From a virus: a stretch of DNA of 50,155 nucleotides. How positions within the stretch are numbered: the first letter of the stretch is position 1; the number at the start of each line of letters is the position of its first letter. The position numbers and the translations under genes are program-made. Positions 30,264 through 36,680 of the stretch are shown in pieces. The notes beneath the pieces were generated by a model. That model made no database searches and was not told the origin of the DNA. It was given only the letters and a program-made list of their open reading frames with translations. The DNA is taken from the IMG/VR virus record IMGVR_UViG_3300025159_000005, positions 1 to 50,155 of that record; one strand, written 5' to 3'.

Positions 30264-30308
30264 AGACCTAGGACCACCGGCCTCCCAGCAGCCGGCGGCC
30301 CTAGGTCT
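30264..30308 (-). terminator. Hairpin downstream of the 30329 gene
   Basis: A 9-bp perfect stem AGACCTAGG/CCTAGGTCT (30264-30272 with 30300-30308) plus an inner CCGGC/GCCGG stem. On the leftward strand it is followed by TTTG only. A weak rho-independent terminator or a regulatory structure. Both arms carry the CCTAGG element of the local array. Confidence 0.5.
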
Positions 30309-30328
30309 CACGTACTAGGTCCCTCGGC

Positions 30329-30742
30329 CTAGTCGAACTCGCCCATTCGGATGATGCCCGCCGAACGACGTAGGACATCCCAGTCGACGACCGCGACGCC
30401 GGGGGACACGAGCGTGACTTCGGGCTTAGGTCGCACGACCTTGACCCTAGGCTTACGCCCTAGGCATTTCGGCTCGTCCACTCGGACGAACGTCCTAGTC
30501 CCATCGGCCTCGAGGTGGTACACTGAGACCGGGGCCACGGCGCTCTTTGCCCTAGGCCGAATGGTGCCAGCAGCCGCCAGAACGTCGTAGGACGCTCCCA
30601 AGCCCGCCACCATCGAAGGACCTAGGTCGTCCGGCCGCATGAGGTCGCGTAGGTCCATGCGGTCGCACGGTAGCGGGTGACGCGCGTTGGCCCAACGGCC
30701 TAGGTCGTGCGCCGACCGCCACCCTTGCGTGTCGTAGGTCAT
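30329..30742 (-). CDS. Hypothetical protein, first gene of accessory leftward unit
   Basis: Product of 137 aa from the ATG at 30742 (GAGGTGAG upstream). It is mixed alpha/beta, basic (RKPRVKVVRPKPEV), with no family recognised. It is transcribed from the promoter at 30772-30799. The gene body contains several CCTAGG and TAGGTC elements of the local repeat array, so array and coding sequence overlap. Confidence 0.6.
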   Translation of the reverse strand: MTYDTQGWRSAHDLGRWANARHPLPCDRMDLRDLMRPDDLGPSMVAGLGASYDVLAAAGTIRPRAKSAVAPVSVYHLEADGTRTFVRVDEPKCLGRKPRVKVVRPKPEVTLVSPGVAVVDWDVLRRSAGIIRMGEFD

Positions 30743-30771
30743 TAGTCTCACCTCCTCTCCTCACTGGGACC

Positions 30772-30799
30772 AGTATAGCACGGCGAACGCAGGGGTCAA
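30772..30799 (-). promoter_or_regulatory. Sigma70-type promoter for the accessory leftward unit
   Basis: Read leftwards: TTGACC, a 16-base spacer, TATACT, with TG one base before the -10 (extended -10). The expected start is about 20 bases upstream of the ATG at 30742. It is the best standard promoter seen in the window. Confidence 0.8.
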
Positions 30800-31068
30800 T
30801 AGGTCCTTAGTAGTAGGCCGGCAGGTCAGGCGACGAGCTGGAGGCCCTAGGTCAATGGTACTACTGTCTGGTTGGGGGCGCCCTACGCCTTAAGCACTAG
30901 ACGCGCCTCGGCCGGCCTACGCTACGTACGACCAAGGGCCTAGGCGGGACGGCAACCAACCCCCTTCCTAAGACCTAGGTCCTTTGGCTGGGTAGTCCGC
31001 GTTGCGTTATTTTCGTGCAACGTTCGTGCAACAAACTCGCCTACGTAGTTGGAGAATGTTGAGATTTC
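30800..31068. other. Noncoding region between divergent units
   Basis: No gene is supported in this stretch. It holds three TAGGTC sites (30800, 30848, 30976), CCTAGG sites at 30846, 30939 and 30974, and two copies of TTCGTGCAAC (31013 and 31024, 11 bases apart). It separates the accessory leftward unit from the late rightward unit and could include a replication origin or a switch region. Confidence 0.5.
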
Positions 31069-31150
31069 TTGAATGGCCGTTCAAAGTGCTTTTCCTTGCA
31101 GCCCAAGGGAAACAAAACTACCCCCGCATCATACCGCCTAGTGTAGAGGG
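31069..31150 (+). promoter_or_regulatory. Conserved head-of-unit module, copy B (late unit)
   Basis: Partial palindrome TTGAATGGCCGTTCAA (31069-31084), then TTTCCTTGCA (31091-31100), then CCCCGCATCATACCGCCT (31122-31139) and GTGTAGAGGG. The order and spacing match copy A on the opposite strand at 17041-17122. It precedes the structured late leader. The downstream half also matches copy C at 17260-17287. Confidence 0.7.
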
Positions 31151-31202
31151 CTAGTACGGGGAACCTACGAGGCTACGCCAGTAGCCGAGTGGAGGGGCCA
31201 AA

Positions 31203-31343
31203 CACCGGACCGGCGGTGAGGTTCCTGCTGGGAACCAAGCGGCCTTAGTCGTAGGGTTGACCGGCCGCTTAAGCGACAAGCTGCAGCTTTTGAACGTAAC
31301 CCCTGAACGTCCTTAAGCATAGCCCAGACGTATGTCTGAACGT
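31203..31343 (+). ncRNA. Structured 5' leader of the late transcript
   Basis: Hairpins in series: CACCG/CGGTG (31203-31218), a perfect 6-bp GGTTCC/GGAACC with a 5-nt loop (31220-31236), and 8-bp AAGCGGCC/GGCCGCTT (31237-31270) with an inner GTC/GAC pair. Next is the palindrome AAGCTGCAGCTT followed by TTTT (31278-31291), then CAGAC/GTCTG. TGAACGT is repeated at 31291, 31304 and 31337. The TTTT-ended palindrome could be an attenuator. No reading frame is supported. Confidence 0.55.
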
Positions 31344-31354
31344 GGGAGGAACGT

Positions 31355-31558
31355 GTGCAAAACGAATGTTCGGTAGAGGACCGGCCAGTTAGGCGTCAGG
31401 TTCATCGATTTTCTGAAACCGCTCTTGACGACCCCGATTCTGTCTTTTGCGCTTGTGGGGGCTGGACCCTGAAGCTGTGGGACCCGCGCGTAAAGGGCCG
31501 TGACTGGGGCTGGGTTGTAGAGGGTGCGGCAGAGGGTAGAGTCTACGATGCCGTTTAA
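31355..31558 (+). CDS. First late gene, small protein with Cys pair
   Basis: Product of 67 aa, GTG start with GGGAGGA upstream. It contains SVFCACGGWTLKLWDP, a single CxC, and ends in acidic residues. No family recognised. It is the first gene of the late transcript and overlaps the next by 11 bases. Confidence 0.6.
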   Translation: MQNECSVEDRPVRRQVHRFSETALDDPDSVFCACGGWTLKLWDPRVKGRDWGWVVEGAAEGRVYDAV

Positions 31559-31868
31559 CCCGGAGACCGGAACGGCGGCCGGGGAGGCCAGCGGTAGGGC
31601 CAGACGTCGCAAGGCTCTGGCTCCAGAGGACCGCGCTCTTGAGGCCATAGCCAACAGACTGCCAGCTCTCGCTGACGAGCTGCTCGATGCCGCCTTCGGG
31701 AAGGGGGCCTTTGAGGCCCTGAAACCCGAGACGCGGTTGCAGGCCGTAGTACGGGCGCTTGAGTGGCGGCTAGGGAAGCCGAGCTCACGTCTGAAGGAGG
31801 TTGACACGAACGAACAGCCGTTGCCAACCCCTGATGAGCTGTTTAGAACTTCTGACACGCAGGGCTAG
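31548..31868 (+). CDS. Candidate terminase small subunit
   Basis: Product of 106 aa from the ATG at 31548. It begins PFNPETGTAAGEASGRARRRK, an N-terminus I associate with small proteins lying before terminase large subunits in phages, then an Ala/Leu-rich helical core and a Pro-rich acidic tail. It is about 1.1 kb upstream of TerL, with only tiny genes between. HTH is not certain. A role as DNA recognition subunit is inferred from position and composition. Confidence 0.5.
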   Translation: MPFNPETGTAAGEASGRARRRKALAPEDRALEAIANRLPALADELLDAAFGKGAFEALKPETRLQAVVRALEWRLGKPSSRLKEVDTNEQPLPTPDELFRTSDTQG

Positions 31869-31966
31869 CCCGCGCACCTCGAGGCTCCGCGCGCCGTGCC
31901 CTGTCCCTCTGGGAGGAGGGTTCGGCCCGTTGAGGCGTAGGCCGTTTGACCGAGGTGTCGGAGACC

Positions 31967-31980
31967 GCCTCTAGAGAGGC
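31967..31980 (+). promoter_or_regulatory. Hairpin covering the Pup SD
   Basis: GCCTCT-AG-AGAGGC is an inverted repeat whose right arm contains the AGAGAGG SD of the Pup-like gene (start 31986). Folded, it would hide the SD. The ~117-base gap before Pup is also unusually long for this operon. Confidence 0.45.
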
Positions 31981-31985
31981 AACCC

Positions 31986-32177
31986 GTGAAACGCGAGCGG
32001 GCACAGAAGGAAAAGGCCAAGACGACTCGTAAGGTCGCTGTGGACGAGAAGCTGGAGAGGGTGGACACCACGGCGGTCAAGAACGAGCTGGACGAGCTGC
32101 TGGAGGCGATAGACTCCGTCCTGGAGAAGAACGCCGCCGAGTTCGTGCAGGACTACGTTCAGCTGGGTGGAGAATAG
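31986..32177 (+). CDS. pup: Pup homologue (prokaryotic ubiquitin-like protein)
   Basis: Product of 63 aa, GTG start. The C-terminal half reads ELDELLEAIDSVLEKNAA then EFVQDYVQLGGE. This is the Pup signature: an amphipathic helix with DxxLxExIDxVLExNA, then F-V-x-x-Y-V-Q-x-GG-E. It already ends in Gly-Gly-Glu, the form ligated by PafA without deamidation by Dop. The N-terminal half is Lys/Arg-rich (KRERAQKEKAKTTRK), whereas host Pup is mainly acidic. No Dop, PafA, Mpa or proteasome subunit is encoded, so it would use host enzymes. It lies between the TerS-like gene and a run of tiny genes. The fold call is strong, the role is inference. Confidence 0.88.
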   Translation: MKRERAQKEKAKTTRKVAVDEKLERVDTTAVKNELDELLEAIDSVLEKNAAEFVQDYVQLGGE

Positions 32178-32305
32178 TGGCCGACCACGGCAAGGGTAAG
32201 TGTGCCGTTGACCCCTGTCCAAAGCATGGTCCCGTTAAGAAGGGCAAGGGCATGGGTAAGGGCGGCAGCGGCGGGGGCCACGCCGGTCTCGGACAGGGGG
32301 CGTAG
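32177..32305 (+). CDS. 42-aa Lys/Gly-rich Cys/His protein
   Basis: A 42-aa ORF from a GTG overlapping the Pup stop by one base. KCAVDPCPKHG could bind a metal, and the rest is Lys/Gly-rich (KKGKGMGKGGSGGG). High Lys content in a gene coupled to Pup is notable but does not show that it is a substrate. Confidence 0.55.
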   Translation: MADHGKGKCAVDPCPKHGPVKKGKGMGKGGSGGGHAGLGQGA

Positions 32306-32306
32306 C

Positions 32307-32462
32307 GTGACACCCGAGAAGTTTAGAGCGGCCATGTTGGTTTCTGGCTCTATGGCCGGCGCCATGGCGACGGTTGGTTTCTTCGTGGGGCAGCCCATCT
32401 TGATGCTACTGGGTATCGTGCTGTCCTGGTGGTCGTTCTGGCGCTACGAGGTCCACCGGTGA
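32307..32462 (+). CDS. 51-aa membrane protein
   Basis: A 51-aa ORF, GTG start one base after the preceding stop. It has two hydrophobic stretches (AAMLVSGSMAGAMATVGFFV and PILMLLGIVLSWW) and a basic end. Overlaps the next start by four bases. Confidence 0.6.
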   Translation: MTPEKFRAAMLVSGSMAGAMATVGFFVGQPILMLLGIVLSWWSFWRYEVHR

Positions 32463-32569
32463 AGACTGGGGTCCTGTACGTGACGTGCCCGAAGTGCCGT
32501 AGGCCAACGCCTGCGGTGCCACTAGGGCGCGACCTGGAGTGTGAGCACTGTGCCGATTCGAAAGGTTAA
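32459..32569 (+). CDS. 36-aa zinc ribbon
   Basis: A 36-aa ORF with CPKC and CEHC separated by about 15 residues, a complete zinc-ribbon pattern. GTGA overlap with the previous gene. Function unknown. Confidence 0.6.
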   Translation: MKTGVLYVTCPKCRRPTPAVPLGRDLECEHCADSKG

Positions 32570-32690
32570 GGGCGGCTATAAGTGGGGCAGCCAGGGCAAG
32601 GTGTACAAGACTCGTAAGGGCGCTGCCAAGCAGGCGCGAGCCGCATATGCCCACGGTTACCGCGGCGCCGGCAAAAAGCGAGGAACGTGA
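32550..32690 (+). CDS. 46-aa basic conserved phage peptide
   Basis: A 46-aa ORF (VPIRKVKGGYKWGSQGKVYK...). The pattern GGYxWGxxGKVY...A...QxRAAYAxGYR is one I recognise from small phage proteins of unknown function. It overlaps the zinc-ribbon ORF by 20 bases and the next gene by four. Confidence 0.7.
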   Translation: MPIRKVKGGYKWGSQGKVYKTRKGAAKQARAAYAHGYRGAGKKRGT

Positions 32691-32956
32691 CGAAACGCTG
32701 GTCACCGGAGACGTGTCCTAGGTGCGGTAGGCTGTTGCCTGGTGCGCGCTGGGAGACGTGCTTCTGCTGGCGCACGAGAGGAAGCGGTCTTGATGACTTT
32801 ACTCGACAAGAGCTGGCGACTCTTCGTCTACGCCTTGAGGGACCTGGAAGAGGTCGTAAGACTCGCCGTATGCCACGTCCGGGGACATCAGGAACCTCAG
32901 CTGTTAGTCGAGGAGAATACGTACCTGAGACTAGTGTGTCCGCGGTGCGGGCGTGA
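32687..32956 (+). CDS. Zinc-ribbon ORF, overlapping frame
   Basis: Product of 89 aa whose GTG overlaps the preceding stop by four bases and whose TGA overlaps the TerL GTG by four. The first ~35 residues (ETCPRCGRLL, ETCFCWRTRG) look real. The remainder is Arg/Pro/Gly-rich and overlaps another ORF (32793) in a different frame that looks more protein-like. A frameshift joining the two is possible. Confidence 0.5.
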   Translation: MTKRWSPETCPRCGRLLPGARWETCFCWRTRGSGLDDFTRQELATLRLRLEGPGRGRKTRRMPRPGTSGTSAVSRGEYVPETSVSAVRA

Positions 32957-32963
32957 GCTCTAG
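32793..32963 (+). CDS. Alternative-frame protein with C-terminal zinc pair
   Basis: A 56-aa ORF (MTLLDKSWRLFVYALRDLEE...) with CHVRGH and a terminal LVCPRCGREL, which resembles small phage proteins that end in a CxxCG pair. It is entirely out of frame with the 32687 ORF across 164 bases and overlaps the TerL start by 11. SD GAGAGG is 11 bases upstream. Confidence 0.5.
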   Translation: MTLLDKSWRLFVYALRDLEEVVRLAVCHVRGHQEPQLLVEENTYLRLVCPRCGREL

Positions 32964-34437
32964 GGCCTATGGGCAGCTCGAGCTCAACCCTGGTGCTCAG
33001 GAGGCGTTCGTTCACAACGAACACCTCTACTCCGCGTACATCGGTGGTGTGGGAAGTGGTAAGACCTATGCCGGCTTCGCTCGCGCCCTTAAGTACGCGA
33101 TGCAGACTAAGCCAGAAGGTCAGTTTCACGGCCCACGAGTTACGGTGGCGGCTGCAACGTATCCGCTTCTCATGGACGCAGTGGTACCGCCGGCACAGGA
33201 AATCCTGGCGCTAACAGGCGTCGCAGACTGGGACAAGTCCTTTAAGAAGCAGAAGAAGGAGCTGCACCTCCCCAACGGCGGCACCATCCTCTTCCGCTCT
33301 CTAGACGACCCTGACACCGTGATGCGTGGTCCTGAACTTGCCGGGGTGTTCATCGACGAGGGCCGTAATGTCTCGCTGTACCACTGGAAGCTGGTCACCG
33401 GCCGGCTTCGTCAGAAGGGCTACAAGCGCGCGGCTTGGGTTTGCTCGACGCCTAACGGCCACGACTGGATGTGGTCGGTCTTTCACCCAGATTCTGTGGA
33501 CGTGTGGGACGACACTGACTGGTTTGGTGCGCCAACACACGAGAACAAGCACCTTCCGCCTGAGTACGTTAAGGCGCTGGAGGACTCCTGGGAGGGACGC
33601 TTCTACGAGCAGGAGGTCCTCGGCCGCTTCGTTGGAGTGGTTGAAGGCGGTGTGTTCCCGTACTGGGACCCAGAGACGTTCGTCTCGCCCAACCTAAAGT
33701 ACAGGACTGACCTACCCCTGTACACGTTCTGGGATTTCGGCTACGGAGACCTAGGTGTGTGCGTGTTCGCGCAGGTCGAGTGGAAGGAAAGGTCAGATGC
33801 CTCACAGAAACGGGGAGGAGCCAAGGTCAAGGTTCCTTGGCTCTACGTGCTCGACGTCATCGCTGCAAAAGAGTGGGCGGCTGTGGACTGGGCTCGAGCC
33901 TGGAAGTCCAAGCTCGCAGAGTCCTTTGACGGAGCTCGTCCCCTGGGCAACTTCGGGGACCCGGCTGGTCACCAACGTAACCCGTCGACTGGAACGTCAG
34001 TCATAAGTGACTTGAATTCTGCAGGTGTGCCGGTTACGGCGGCGCCTAAGCGGCCGCAGGACTACGCCATCCGCATCCTGAATAACATGATGGCGGGAGA
34101 AAGAGTCTGGGTTCGAACTCCAAACGCAGACCAGGTTGCACAGGCATTCGCGTCTCATAAGTGGAACGTCGACCGAAACGGCATTCGCATCGGCAACACG
34201 GCCGTTCATGACTGGACCTCACACTTCGTTGATGCCGTGCGTTATGGAACTGCCGTTGTGCTAGGATTGTATGCACGCGAGGACGAATCTGAGACGCCGA
34301 GCGAGCTGCTGACACCAGATACTTACGGTCATGTCTTTGACCAGCTGTTGAACCCGCCGGCCAAGAAGTGGCTCGGGCCAAAGCGCAAGGCTGTTCGACC
34401 TACGTTCGAGGCCCCACCAATCGTACCTAGGAGCTAG
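32953..34437 (+). CDS. terL: Terminase large subunit
   Basis: Product of 494 aa. The ATPase domain has Walker A GGVGSGKT (31-38) and Walker B GVFIDEG (~131-137). The nuclease domain has WDFGYGD (~258-264, first metal Asp), GNFGDPAG (~333-340) and HDWTSHFVDAVRYG (~418-431). It cleaves and packages concatemers into the procapsid. It is GTG-started, coupled to the preceding ORF, and followed two bases later by the portal. Confidence 0.95.
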   Translation: MSSRAYGQLELNPGAQEAFVHNEHLYSAYIGGVGSGKTYAGFARALKYAMQTKPEGQFHGPRVTVAAATYPLLMDAVVPPAQEILALTGVADWDKSFKKQKKELHLPNGGTILFRSLDDPDTVMRGPELAGVFIDEGRNVSLYHWKLVTGRLRQKGYKRAAWVCSTPNGHDWMWSVFHPDSVDVWDDTDWFGAPTHENKHLPPEYVKALEDSWEGRFYEQEVLGRFVGVVEGGVFPYWDPETFVSPNLKYRTDLPLYTFWDFGYGDLGVCVFAQVEWKERSDASQKRGGAKVKVPWLYVLDVIAAKEWAAVDWARAWKSKLAESFDGARPLGNFGDPAGHQRNPSTGTSVISDLNSAGVPVTAAPKRPQDYAIRILNNMMAGERVWVRTPNADQVAQAFASHKWNVDRNGIRIGNTAVHDWTSHFVDAVRYGTAVVLGLYAREDESETPSELLTPDTYGHVFDQLLNPPAKKWLGPKRKAVRPTFEAPPIVPRS

Positions 34438-34438
34438 T

Positions 34439-36301
34439 ATGCCTATAGATACGTTTCGCGTCTACTCCGATGAGGAGTCGATGCTCAAAGTCTATAGTCG
34501 GCGATTGACGTCGGCGGACCAGCTCTTTGCGAAGACGAAAGCCGAGCGTGAGGCGTTTGTTGCTCGCTACGCCAACGAGGTAGAGGAAGACCAGGTAACC
34601 GAAGAGGGTCACCGGGTCAACGTTACTAACGGCATCGGCATCATCGATACGATGTTTGCTTCGATGACTGCAGTTGATGTAGAGTTCATCGCTAAGGCGG
34701 TTGGCAACGGTACGCCCGAGCAAGCGGTAGCTGCCACGAGTGCGCTAAACCAAAGCTGGCACGACACGAAGGGCGCGCGTAGGGCTAAGAAGGCCGTCAA
34801 GGACGCGCTCCTCGTCGACCTCGGAGTCGTGAAGGTTTATTACGACTACGTGACCGACGTGGAGGTTCGAGACCGCCCCGACGCAGCCGTCAAGGCCGAA
34901 CTTACCGAGGTGGTCAAGAACGGCGACCAACGGACAATCGATGACATTCTCGCCTCGGGCGAAATAGCGTTGGTCGAGGATGTTGAGGTCGTGCTACGCG
35001 ACCGCGTATGCGTTGATTATGTTCCCTGGAACATGGTCCGTTATGACCCCAGCGCCAATCAGGCTGAAGATGTTCGATGGGTGGCACAGTACACGCGGCA
35101 CCCGACGCCCGAGGTTACCCTGAATCCGACTTTTCGCGCCTTCGTCCAAGACCGCTATGGCAAGGTCGTCGGTGACCGGCTGCTAAACGGCTTGGAGGGC
35201 GACTCCACCATCGACGCGGTAGGAATCGCAGGAGACTACAGCGACGTTGAGGGCCTCTCGAAAGACGAGAAGGAGGATTCCGTTCGCGTAACCCTCGTCG
35301 AGATGTGGGACTTTGAGACCGGCCTGGTGACCGTCTTTCCCCGCAATCGTACCGACCTGGTGCTGCATCAGCGGGTCAACCCCCTGATGCTAAACCTAGA
35401 CCTCGAAGACCGCTCCCCGTTCAAGTTCCTAGGCGTGCGCTGGCTGCCGGGCCGCTTTGAGGGTGTCGGCGACATGCGCGTTATCCGGCCGTCCCTAGAC
35501 GAACTGGACGAGTATCGTAGCAACCTAGCGACGCACATTGCACGTACTATCCCGAAGCTCATCGGACCGGCTAGGGCGCTCTCACCGGCCGGCAAGAAGG
35601 CTCTGGAGTCGACCACCTGGGGCGAGTATGTCCCGCTGGAGGAGGAGCACGTTGCCAGCGAGGTGCAGCCGCTAGTGCCCCCACCGCTGCCGCAGGAGAC
35701 CTTCGAGGTTCCTGAGAAGATTCAGGCCGAGATGAAGGAGGCTACTGGTGCTAACGAAGTCCTTCGTGGTGTCTTCCCATCCCGTCGTACGACCGCGACC
35801 GAAACGCAGCTCGTCACGTCGGCCGGTCAGAACCGTCAGGCTGAAAGACGGGCGGCTCTAGAGGAGTGGTACACCGACGTCGCTCGTACCATGCTGCAGC
35901 TAATGCAGGTGTACTACGACCGTGACCGCATACTTCGCTACACGAACGACCTTGGTGAGGAGTTTGTATGGGAGTGGAACCGCGAGGATATAGCGATGGA
36001 TGCGGACATTCGCATCTCGCTGACTCCGCGCGAGAACCTAACCCGCGAGGAGACGTTCCAGAGGTGGCTGCAGGTAATGAACCTAGCGGTGGCGATGCCC
36101 GAAACTGACCGAAACGAGCTAATGAGGCAGGTCTATCGCGCCATCGGCCTACGCGAGGACGAGATTCGGGGACTCATCAAGACTCCCGAAGAGGTTGAAG
36201 CTGAAAGACAGCGTGAAATGGTCTCGACGCAGCTTGCTGCTGCGCCGCAGCCCGCGTCCAGCTCCCCACCGGGTCTTAGTATTTCGCCTGCCAGAAGCTA
36301 G
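34439..36301 (+). CDS. Portal protein
   Basis: Product of 620 aa. Helix-rich N-terminal wing (VYSDEESMLKVYSRRLTSAD), a beta core with RVCVDYVPWNMVRYDP, and the C-terminal clip/stem region LATHIARTIPKLIGP and RTTATETQLVTSAGQNRQAE typical of podovirus-type portals. It forms the ring for DNA entry and tail attachment. Position directly after TerL supports the call. Confidence 0.85.
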   Translation: MPIDTFRVYSDEESMLKVYSRRLTSADQLFAKTKAEREAFVARYANEVEEDQVTEEGHRVNVTNGIGIIDTMFASMTAVDVEFIAKAVGNGTPEQAVAATSALNQSWHDTKGARRAKKAVKDALLVDLGVVKVYYDYVTDVEVRDRPDAAVKAELTEVVKNGDQRTIDDILASGEIALVEDVEVVLRDRVCVDYVPWNMVRYDPSANQAEDVRWVAQYTRHPTPEVTLNPTFRAFVQDRYGKVVGDRLLNGLEGDSTIDAVGIAGDYSDVEGLSKDEKEDSVRVTLVEMWDFETGLVTVFPRNRTDLVLHQRVNPLMLNLDLEDRSPFKFLGVRWLPGRFEGVGDMRVIRPSLDELDEYRSNLATHIARTIPKLIGPARALSPAGKKALESTTWGEYVPLEEEHVASEVQPLVPPPLPQETFEVPEKIQAEMKEATGANEVLRGVFPSRRTTATETQLVTSAGQNRQAERRAALEEWYTDVARTMLQLMQVYYDRDRILRYTNDLGEEFVWEWNREDIAMDADIRISLTPRENLTREETFQRWLQVMNLAVAMPETDRNELMRQVYRAIGLREDEIRGLIKTPEEVEAERQREMVSTQLAAAPQPASSSPPGLSISPARS

Positions 36302-36310
36302 GAGAAGCGT

Positions 36311-36538
36311 ATGACCATCTTGGAAGCTGGTCTACTTGCCGCTCTAACTGCCGCAGTAAGTTCCTTTGTGACCTATGTAGTTATTATGGCGCGCGTTGGT
36401 AAGATGCTAGCTCGAGCGTACGGCAGCATACATGACGAGGGAAAGAAAGACACCTATCATCTCAGTATGGATGATGCCAGAAAGCTCTTTAATCCCACGG
36501 ATACGACTACACCGCCTACTACTGGACAGTACCTGTAA
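36311..36538 (+). CDS. Small membrane-anchored protein
   Basis: Product of 75 aa. Residues ~6-30 are a membrane helix (AGLLAALTAAVSSFVTYVV) and the rest is polar with a Thr/Pro-rich end. It lies between the portal and the tRNA-Gly. Unknown role; could be a virion protein or a small lysis or exclusion factor. Confidence 0.6.
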   Translation: MTILEAGLLAALTAAVSSFVTYVVIMARVGKMLARAYGSIHDEGKKDTYHLSMDDARKLFNPTDTTTPPTTGQYL

Positions 36539-36543
36539 ACCAC

Positions 36544-36614
36544 GCACCGCTAGCGTAGAGGAAACGCACCTGGCTTCCACCCAGGAGTCGTCGGTCCGAG
36601 TCCGACGCGGTGCT
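36544..36614 (+). tRNA. tRNA-Gly (anticodon TCC)
   Basis: Full cloverleaf: acceptor GCACCGC/GCGGTGC, D-stem GCG/CGC, anticodon stem CCTGG/CCAGG with loop CTTCCAC (TCC, Gly), T-arm GTCGG-TCCGAGT-CCGAC, discriminator T. It is embedded in the late operon, five bases after the previous stop. It would decode GGA/GGG, which are frequent in the Gly-rich fibre. Confidence 0.93.
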
Positions 36615-36680
36615 CTGTCGAGGCCCTAGCCACAGCGCAACGGCGCCGAGGGCGAGGGGTACAACGAAGGGAGGCTTGCC

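Larger units (their letters stand above)
30302..30981. repeat. TAGGTC / CCTAGG element array
   Basis: TAGGTC occurs ten times on the top strand (30302, 30316, 30427, 30623, 30650, 30701, 30735, 30800, 30848, 30976). CCTAGG occurs ten times from 30267 to 30974 and once more at 30004. Two sites are the palindrome GACCTAGGTC (30619, 30972). Spacing is irregular. The array crosses a gene and the noncoding region to the late leader. Confidence 0.75.

Noticed and set aside
31170-31245. Possible class II tRNA around AGCCGAGTGG
   Set aside because: A D-arm-like string is present but there is no T-arm or acceptor pairing; it belongs to the structured leader.
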